DNA of 64,000 nucleotides from Megamerina dolium (lineage: Eukaryota; Arthropoda; Insecta; Diptera; Megamerinidae), in NCBI GenBank assembly GCA_963854835.1, contig OY978530.1, forward strand, positions 20,485,437-20,549,436, in the 5' to 3' direction. Under the pieces are notes generated by a model. That model ran no database searches, was not told the DNA's origin, and saw only the letters and a list, made by a program, of their open reading frames with translations. Each line of letters begins with the position of its first letter. The stretch's first letter is position 1. Made by a program: the position numbers and the translations under genes. Below are positions 56,927 through 64,000 of this stretch, piece after piece.

Positions 56927-57782
56927 AAAGAGAGTCGCGTCGGATGGGTCTCACGGTGAACGAGGGCAAGACGAAGTATCTAGTGTCAACAAACAAAGAG
57001 TCCCGGCGTCTTGGACAGCACGTCACTGTTGACAACTACGCTTTTGAAGTAGTAAGGGACTTTGTCTATCTTGGAACCAGCATTAACAGCAGTAATGACG
57101 TCAGCTTGGAGATCATGCGTAGGATAACTCTTGCTAACAGGTGTTACTTTGGGCTGAGTAAGCAATTGAGAAGTCGAGCCCTCTCTCGAAGAACGAAAAC
57201 TACACTCTACAAGTCTCTCATCATGCCTGTCCTAACATATGGCGCTGAAGCCTGGACAATTTCCACCTCGGATGAGCGAATGCTTGGGGTTTTCGAGAGA
57301 AAAGTCCTACGCAAGATCTTTGGACCTATTTGCGTTGGTAGCGAGTACCGAATATGCCGATATTGACATAGTAAAGCGCATCAAAATCCAGCGGCTGCGC
57401 TGGCTAGGTCATGTCGAGCGAATGGAAGAACACGCTCCAGCTAAGAAGGTGTTATATTCGGAGCCCGCTGGAGGACGGCGCAGAAGAGGAAGACCAAACC
57501 TCCGGTGGAAAGACCAAGTACTGGAGAACCTGATGGCGCTTGGAATTTCTAACTGGCGCCAGCTAGCGAAGAACAGAGATGGCTGGCGAAGCATGTTATT
57601 TTCGGCCTAAATCGATATTCGGTTGTTATGGCCACATAAGTAAGTAAGTAATATAATGTGTTTTTACACAAGCATAGTTATTAAAGAAAAAAAGATATGC
57701 ACTCAACTCTTAAATGTAAAAAAAAGTGTATGACAAGCTCAGGAACTAAAAACAATTATGTAAAACAGCTATGTTGTTAACA
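56927..57782 (+). repeat. 856-bp tandem duplication, unit 2
   Basis: I found no difference from unit 1 in line-by-line comparison. The two encode the same RTE fragments (for example LSKQLRSRALSRRTKTTLYK and RLRWLGHVERMEEHAP). The junction has short AAA-GAG microhomology. Confidence 0.96.
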
Positions 57783-57849
57783 AAAAGAATACGTTATTCA
57801 ATTTTTAAGGTAAAAAAAAACTTAAAAAAAAAAAAAATAAAATGATAAT

Positions 57850-58431
57850 CATAAATACATAAATTGAATTGCTGTCATCATCAGTTATTTGCATTCGCTT
57901 GCATCGAATGCGTATAAAATCGCTGGAATAATTTTGAACTGGACTTTCTCCTGCTCGTTCGGAATCTACATTTTTAACAGTGAACACTGTTATGAGCCGT
58001 TGTTCGCCAACTGTTGCTACCTCTTTGTTTATTTTTTTGTAACGAGCCATACAAGAATTCAGCTCACGTTGGAATTGTGCAGCTCTTTCGACATTGGGAT
58101 CGTTTGTGACGTAATGGTATCCTAATTTGTTTGCAAGTTGAAGTCGTTCTTGGATTAAATTTGCAGTAAGTTTAACAGGTACTTCACTATCGCTGCTTTC
58201 TATAGCATCAGCATTCTGCGTAATAACAAAATGTAATATTTCGTCTTCGCTAAGAACTTTATCAACCAACAGTTCATCAATTAGGTAATCGGTGATTTCT
58301 GGAACAAAACTATCTACACTAACTACACTAGAGATACTACTGAAGAAAAAATTGAAAAAGCACTCATAATATGGCTTGAGGACAATGCATAAAAACGGAT
58401 TCCCGTAGACGGAAACATTTTTCAATTTCAC
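57850..58431 (-). pseudogene. Pogo-like transposase, C-terminal part
   Basis: A frame on the minus strand with VPEITDYLIDELLVDKVLSE, DEILHFVITQNADAIESSDS and LANKLGYHYVTNDPNVERAA. The acidic DEIL/SSDSE stretch resembles the C-terminal tails of pogo/Tigger transposases. The first 45 or so residues come from one arm of the inverted repeat. No DDE catalytic core was seen; it seems lost. The family assignment depends on the neighbouring helix-turn-helix. Confidence 0.55.
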
Positions 58432-58725
58432 GAGGCTTAAGTGCCCGATTGATAATCAGGGGATTTTACATCCGATCTCCAGAAGCGTTACTTCAAAATA
58501 AAAATGTGACTTGATCTTTTTCAGCTTTAAAATCACCAGCACTTTGCTATTTGGCCACATATGTTCTTATCGGCATTTTTCCATGTTTCCGTCTACGGGA
58601 ATCCGTTTTTATGCATTGTCCTCAAGCCATATTATGAGTGCTTTTTCAATTTTTTCTTCAGTAGTATCTCTAGTGTAGTTAGTGTAGATAGTTTTGTTCC
58701 AGAAATCACCGATTACCTAATTGAT
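58276..58725. repeat. Perfect 143-bp inverted repeat
   Basis: Arms 58276-58418 and 58583-58725 are exact complements over all 143 bases, separated by 164 bases. They start ATCAATTAGGTAATCGG and end AATCACCGATTACCTAATTGAT in part. A transcript across them would fold into a long perfect duplex. The arms are part of the pogo-like coding region, so one is a displaced copy. Confidence 0.95.
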
Positions 58726-58734
58726 ATTTAATTT

Positions 58735-58887
58735 TTTTTATAGTTTTTACTGTGGCTTCGTTTAAACCGAACATTTTGCCAAGTAATATTGAGCCTTCTC
58801 CATTTCGAAGGCGATCTAAAATTTCAATTTTGGTTTCCAAAGTATGGGCTTTACGTTTTAGTTTTGTTTTCATAGTTTTCGACATTT
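58735..58887 (-). pseudogene. Pogo-like transposase N-terminus (helix-turn-helix)
   Basis: Minus-strand reading from an ATG near 58885: MSKTMKTKLKRKAHTLETKI, then EILDRLRNGEGSILLGKMFG and LNEATVKTIKK. This matches the N-terminal CENP-B/Pipsqueak-type helix-turn-helix of pogo-like transposases. The frame stops near 58735, next to the inverted-repeat arm; the middle of the protein is missing. Confidence 0.65.
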
Positions 58888-59374
58888 TCTTTTAGGGATA
58901 CATAAAATATTTAACAAAATTAAGAAAATATAAATAACTGAATTAATATAAAATATTTTTTGGCTTACCTTTTATCTTAATACGTTAAAATTAAGTTCAA
59001 TGTAACGTTGGAAAATCAAATTTGCCTATAAAAAAATTCTTTAGCAAACACGTCTGATTGCATGGATAGTTCCGAAAATATTAACATATTCTAGTTGCTG
59101 TCAGAAATATATTTCATTGTATGCACTAAAAGGGAATTCCCCTAAATTTGTGTTATTTACAATTGCTCTGACAAGTAAATTTGCTTGTATCCACAAAAAG
59201 GGAACTCCCATAAATTTGTGATATGACCATAAAAATTAAATTTAACCAAAAAAATGTTAAGCCCAAAAGATTTTGAATCGTGCTAAATGGAATAAAATCG
59301 TGTAAAATAATTTAAAATTTGTTTATTTTCAAACCGTGTTAAATCAAAACCGTTTAAAAATCGAATTAGGTGTA

Positions 59375-60449
59375 CTTTCGTTTTAAAAAAGACCAATCAT
59401 TAATTTGTATTTTTTCCTTTTCGTTTTTTTTTTGTTCTTGTGATCAATAATATGATGATTGCTTTACGGCCTTTACACGATGACTTGTTTGGTGTGTTCA
59501 TATAGCAATGCGTATAAACGATATAAAATTATACGGTTTATATTGTTCTGTGACACCGTCTGTTGCACCTCTTTCCGTTTTAGGAGGTTAGTATTATCAC
59601 GTTTATCTCTTCTTTAAGAATATGTACTCGGTTCAGCAGCATTGCCTCAAAGTTTTCGTTGCTCGCCTCACTTCCGATGACATTCACGTGGTGAATCATT
59701 TGATTCATCTGGTTCATTGATTCTCGCGTAGCATTAAAAAGTTACTAATTGATTTTATACTGCCGGATATTGTTTGCGATGACCCCGTCTTGGTGTCTAA
59801 ATCGGTTGCATCGGGTGATCCAGCTATCCATTTGCAAGCCAAAACAGTCGAATTACTTGATCTGCTTTGTGTGTTTTCATCGCTCGTAGTTCAGAAAGGC
59901 GTTGTTCTATCTGATTTAGGCTCCACAAAAGATTTCGTTACCGCAGTTCCCATCTTATTTGACGAACCTCTTATTTTGCCAATGCTGTGCTGTATTATTT
60001 TATTAATTTAAAATAGCCGTTAACGATCCAACCGTCGCCTTGGTGTATCGCCATTATGGGGCATCATAGTTAAAGACGCTGAATCCGTTAGCGCTAACGA
60101 TCGTCAGTAATCTATCTCATAATATTAGGAATGTATTTCTAATTCTATACTATTTCTACAATAAATTTACCAGTGTTATCATTTACACTTTTCAAATTAC
60201 AATTTTAAATTTATGAAAGTTGTAAGTTCTCGATTTGTTTTTACATTTCTTTTTTGTTTTCCAACTACTGTTTTTAGAGGCACTTTCTAGAAGCATTTTT
60301 TTCTATTAACAACATTGTTTGAGACTCCTTTTTAACTACTTACTTCCTTTTTATGACTTATGACTTAAGATTACTTTTTCTTTTCCCTTAAATAATTTAT
60401 ATTTTATAATTTAAAATTTACTTCTCAATCCTTTTCACCTTCTGTGCCC
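59375..60449. other. Spacer; possible remains of a Gypsy 3' region
   Basis: No clear domain. On the minus strand near 59740-59590 a short frame reads NATRESMNQMNQMIHHVN and NENFEAMLLNRVHILKEEIN. Its position downstream of a Gypsy integrase would suit an env-like remnant, but I found no diagnostic motif and do not claim one. Confidence 0.3.
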
Positions 60450-62050
60450 TTAAATGTTCTTGAAGAAAGGTGTAGCTGAAGCAGAACAAATAGTTCTTTC
60501 ACTTACTGGGTTTTTCACTTGTGCCTTATAGATGGTTTTTCCTTTGTTCGTCGTCTCAGTTACCCTATTGTCCGGGCCTACAATATCTTTTTTGTACAGT
60601 GGTTTCTCCTTCTCCTTAATTTGTTTGTCCCTCACATACACAATATCTAATGTTTCATAATTTTTCAGTGCCCCTCTTTTCTTGTTCATTCACAAGTTAC
60701 GCAATTCTTGGTTTTTCTTTATTTGTTCCCTTATTTAAGGGAACACCTTCTCTCACAAGTTTGTGAGATTTTCATAATTTATTCGCTGAGTTCTGTTGAA
60801 GAAGATGTTACTCGGTTATGCCTAGTTACCGAGTGAACCGTGTTATTATTCCACGGTTATGGATAACAGTTATGTAAGGGTCGTATTCTTCATTTCTTTT
60901 TGAAAGCAATTCTATATTTCTAGAAAGGTGAAGTGGAGGATTTCCACCTGTCCATTAATCTCACTTCGCTGTATAAGTATCTAATACAGTCTGATGCCCA
61001 GGCCTCTAATATAGTTCGAGACAAAAGGGCTGACAAATCCTCTTACACTATCGGTAACTATTATGAGAGGCGTTGTAGAGTAATAAATTATTTTTGTAAA
61101 TTTAATGCGTAAATGCATGGCGGACCTTACCCTTATGTGAAAAAATTTGTATAAATTTCGAGAATTTGCCAATACAGCTCAGAAATTTCTGATCCGGTAT
61201 TTGGAAAGCGTCTATGTGCAAAATCTCACGTGGATTATTCGAAATAGGTATGTCTTTCAACTTCGGTCAGTCTTGCGAATATTGTGTCCACATTTTTAAA
61301 TGGTCTTCTTCGTTTTTCCCGAAAATGATTATATCATCGATGTAGACATAGAAAAATTTTCCGATGTACTCCTTCAGTACATTGTCAATCATTCGTTGGA
61401 ATATAACTGGAGCATCTTTGAGTCCGAACGGAAGCCCTAAAAACTCATATTTTCCGTTCATCGTCGAGAACGCTGTCTTTGGTATATCTGATTGTTTCAT
61501 CGGAACCTGGTGGAAACCGAACGTGAGGTCGATCGTTGTGAAGTATCTGGCGATGCCTAAACTGGTAAGTGAAGTAATATCGGGGATCGGATATTCATCG
61601 GACACTGTTTCCGCGTTAAGGCGATTAAAGTATATCACCATCCTAAATTGTTTCTCACCGGAGGGTATAGGCTTTTTGGGCACTACCCATAGTTGTAGGG
61701 GTGAATAATGCCTTCATTGAGCAATTTTTCAATTTGCCTGTCAACTTTCTCTCTCAAGGGTAAGGGTAACTTTCAATAAAATCGCCTCGTTAGGGGTTGT
61801 CTTTATATCCGCCCTTATTGAGGTATTTACAATTCCTTTATTGCTGATTGGTGCGAGCAGAGGCTCACATCTTCCGATAATTGATAAGGTTGGTTTCTAA
61901 TATCGGGTGTACGTGCTTCGACGTTTTTCTAACAGGGGAATTGTAATATTGGCCCTCAGTATCAACAAGTTTTGCCTCCTATCAATTATCGCTTTTAGTT
62001 TCTTGAGGGCTCGAAATCTGGCAAGACGCAAAATGTTATTAAGCCGTCAT
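60450..62050 (-). pseudogene. Gypsy pol relic (RT and integrase), internal deletion
   Basis: RT at about 61760-61267: LREKVDRQIEKLLNEGII with a frameshift after it, FTTIDLTFGFHQVPM (motif A Asp), FLGLPFGLKDAPVIFQRM and FFYVYIDDIIIFGK (catalytic pair). Directly after WTQYSQD and a stop, integrase core sequence starts: REILHIDAFQI (first Asp), then IIVTDSVRGFVSPFVSNYIR (second Asp) at 61070. RNase H and the integrase zinc domain are therefore deleted near 61260. An integrase C-terminal piece lies at 60689-60450 (KPLYKKDIVGPDN). Confidence 0.78.
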
Positions 62051-62299
62051 TATTCACATGCTGGAAGAACCTACCTTTAATCCCTTCTCATATTCGGATG
62101 CGGCGACCGGAAAAATGTACATGGACAAGTTTTCTGAGTTGGGTACTATTTTTGAACAGGAGTGGACTAATAAAATTCTTGCTAGCGCCATTGTCCACGA
62201 GGAATTTTCACACCTAGCCTTCGTTCCCAATATATTCTATGTAGAGTACGTTGTATAGAACTTCTACATTGCTACCCGTCACTGTTTTCCAATCCTTCA

Positions 62300-62640
62300 T
62301 CTACCATTTCTTGGTTAAACATTGTCTGTTGTTTATGGCGGAAATAGTCCAAAACCAATCTCTCTTGGAAAGGAAAGATTGTTGTTGTCCTCTTCCGTAG
62401 CCTTGATTTTTCATGGATGGATCTGTTTGCATCTACTCCTTTTGTTTCGGTACCTCATGTCTTGGGGGGCGTAGCGGTAATTATGGATTCCGTTGCTCAT
62501 CCTTGGTACGAACCTGTTGTTCAGAGTGAAGTGATTGGTTCTCCTCGCAAACGTCATTTTATTTGCTGGCACCGTAGTGCGCATGGTAGTACCGTGTATG
62601 GGATGACTCCTGAAGTTGATATTTTGGATATCGATATATA
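62300..62640 (-). pseudogene. Possible Gypsy gag C-terminal remnant
   Basis: Minus-strand pieces NNRFVPRMSNGIHNYRYAP and SMKNQGYGRGQQQSFLSK have the Asn/Arg/Tyr/Gln-rich look of the end of insect Gypsy gag proteins, and lie upstream of the pol relic. Frames are broken. No knuckle was seen. Confidence 0.4.
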
Positions 62641-62836
62641 AGCCTCCCGGAAGGACTTGGGTTCTGTACTATGATCATCCTGCACAAATCGCCAGCTGAC
62701 CCCCTCATGAAAATATCCAATGCTTCCCATCGAATTGTTTTCTGTTAAGAGAGATTTGGTGATTCACCTTCGCGTAGAACTCGCCTATTTTTGAAGTTCG
62801 TTGCGTAAGCTGTCCCAAACACGAATATCTCTCTTA

Positions 62837-63199
62837 TCAACATAATGTAATGAAAGGCAGGCCTTCATTTTTGGCCAATCGCCTTCGAAAAAATATATGC
62901 GAGATAAGGGCTGAATTGGCACTACCCGTAATTTTCCATCTAATGCTTTTCAAAATGGCTTTATAAATAGCACTGTCTATTTGGTAGTCGTCTAGTATCC
63001 TCTTACAATATATGCATGACACGTATTGTACCTGTAATTCCCTGACAGTATCGGGGAATTTTCCTATGTCTCTTAATTCTTCTTCCGTGCAAGATCCTCC
63101 TAGCGGCATTTCAATATAAGTGGGTGGAGCGTTGAATTGTTCCAGCTCCCGAATGCATTCAAGTCTGTCACGTATTGTGTCTAGGCGTCTATTAGACAA
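62837..63199 (-). CDS. Unrecognised 120-residue frame, possible gag piece
   Basis: Starts MSNRRLDTIRDRLECIRELE and contains VSCIYCKRILDDYQIDSAIY and SALISHIFFRRRLAKNEGL. It is mostly helical in character with three Cys. I do not recognise the family. Position upstream of the Gypsy pol relic, same strand, makes a gag fragment possible. It may also be a chance frame. Confidence 0.35.
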   Translation of the reverse strand: MSNRRLDTIRDRLECIRELEQFNAPPTYIEMPLGGSCTEEELRDIGKFPDTVRELQVQYVSCIYCKRILDDYQIDSAIYKAILKSIRWKITGSANSALISHIFFRRRLAKNEGLPFITLC

Positions 63200-64000
63200 A
63201 GGATAAAAAATCTCTGATACTTACTCAAAGAGTTATATCTTGTTGGTTTTGCTGCCTTTCTTCACGCACCTTTACAGTTTCGCACTTTATTTTGTAGAAT
63301 AATTGTATAATTTTTTGATTCTTCTCTAATTTTGTTCTCATTGCTAACATGGTTTATCATGTTCATTTCATTAATTTTTTCTTTTAGCTATCCTTTGCTT
63401 TACTTCCTGTAGGGATTTCTCTATAGTATGACGTTCTTCGTCGTCCAAAGTGCCAAACCAATTTTAATCCTGAGCCTAAGGCATTGATCAAATGACGTAT
63501 ATGTCTCTTTATAAAAAATTATTTTTCCTTTTCGGCTATATTAATATTCTTTAAGATTAAATTTGTCTTTAAAAAATCAAAAATCATTGTTGCTTATTTC
63601 ATTAATTAAATTGTTAAACGCTACTTCGAGTTCAGTTTTATTTACTTGAAAATATGGTTTACCCATGGTGGTTATTGATTTCCGTTACTTGAATGAACGT
63701 CTTGGGTCTTGGTCATTTCTTTCATTTAAATTGACTTTTACATATATTTACTGCCTTTCCTACCCTTCAACTTACCGATATAATGTTCATTATCTTGATC
63801 TGCTAGGTCAACTTCTGTTTTTTTGTATGGGTTATTAGTTTTCTAGAGCATTTTTCTTGAATTTACAGCAAAAATTAATCTTGTGTCGGGTAAGTTATCT
63901 TCTCCGAACCTATTAATATTAGGTGTAGTAAAAGGGAATCTATTATTTTTTAATTAAATTCAAAGTTTTATTTATTTAAACGGCTCCAAACGGGTTTTTG
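63200..64000. other. AT-rich end of window, nothing recognised
   Basis: No domain-bearing frames. If the Gypsy relic is complete at this side, its leader or LTR could lie here, but no partner LTR was found in the window. Confidence 0.45.

Larger units (their letters stand above)
54143..59372 (-). mobile_element. Pogo-like transposon, heavily disrupted
   Basis: Ends CACCTAATTCTGTTTTATAC (left) and CACCTAATTCGATTTTTAAA (complement of right), each with TA immediately outside (54141-54142 and 59373-59374). TA targets and a CENP-B/pogo-type helix-turn-helix near the right end support a pogo/Tigger-like assignment. The interior carries an RTE insertion (54268-56795), its 856-bp tandem duplicate, and a 143-bp inverted repeat. 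About 1.7 kb of its own sequence remains. Confidence 0.65.

Noticed and set aside
56927..57782. A second independent RTE insertion
   Set aside because: The repeat includes non-RTE flank and is exact, so it is a tandem duplication.
59375..60449. Env gene of an errantivirus-like element
   Set aside because: Only position and a weak helical frame support it; no signal peptide, cleavage site or membrane segment was seen.

Overview
The window looks like repeat-rich DNA from a dipteran insect. No host gene is recognisable. The case for a fly is the mix of elements: Jockey-, I-factor-, LOA- and RTE-type LINEs, Gypsy, hAT, Tc1, mariner and pogo-like transposons, plus a 63-bp intron of fly-like length in a hAT gene. 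A tephritid or related fly is my guess; the species cannot be read from the sequence.

Layout, left to right. 1-3430: 5' part of a Jockey-clade LINE (minus). 3431-6930: broken RTE LINE, Tc1/mariner relic, Gypsy pol relic. 7387-9834: a complete hAT transposon with a perfect 8-bp target duplication and an uninterrupted two-exon transposase. 10160-13716: a Gypsy copy lacking protease, RT and RNase H. 14476-16494: LINE scraps and a second relic of the Tc1/mariner family. 17240-21920: LOA-like LINE with RNase H. 22222-25804: I-factor-like LINE carrying two SINEs. 26356-27764: non-autonomous hAT with an 8-bp target duplication. 27871-34425: inverted duplication, two near-identical Tc1 copies in opposite orientation, a hAT relic and a SINE. 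35020-35394: copia-like gag scrap. 35722-42725: one TA microsatellite split by a mariner, a third Tc1 copy and a second copy of the defective Gypsy. 43167-43688: palindromic MITE. 43887-48482: a truncated RTE interrupted by an intact RTE with a 15-bp target duplication. 48985-53470: RTE, Gypsy and Jockey scraps. 54143-59372: pogo-like element holding an RTE insertion, an exact 856-bp tandem duplication and a perfect 143-bp inverted repeat. 60450-63199: decayed Gypsy.

Elements that still look able to encode their machinery are the hAT at 7387-9834, the Tc1 copies at 32549-34199 and 37035-38685, and the RTE at 45353-48444. The rest are truncated, frameshifted or dependent on helpers. The Gypsy family is the most unusual: two copies share the same loss of PR-RT-RNase H, the same stop codon and the same missing integrase aspartate, so it seems to have multiplied in its defective form. 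Boundaries given to the base were read from target duplications or terminal repeats; others are approximate.
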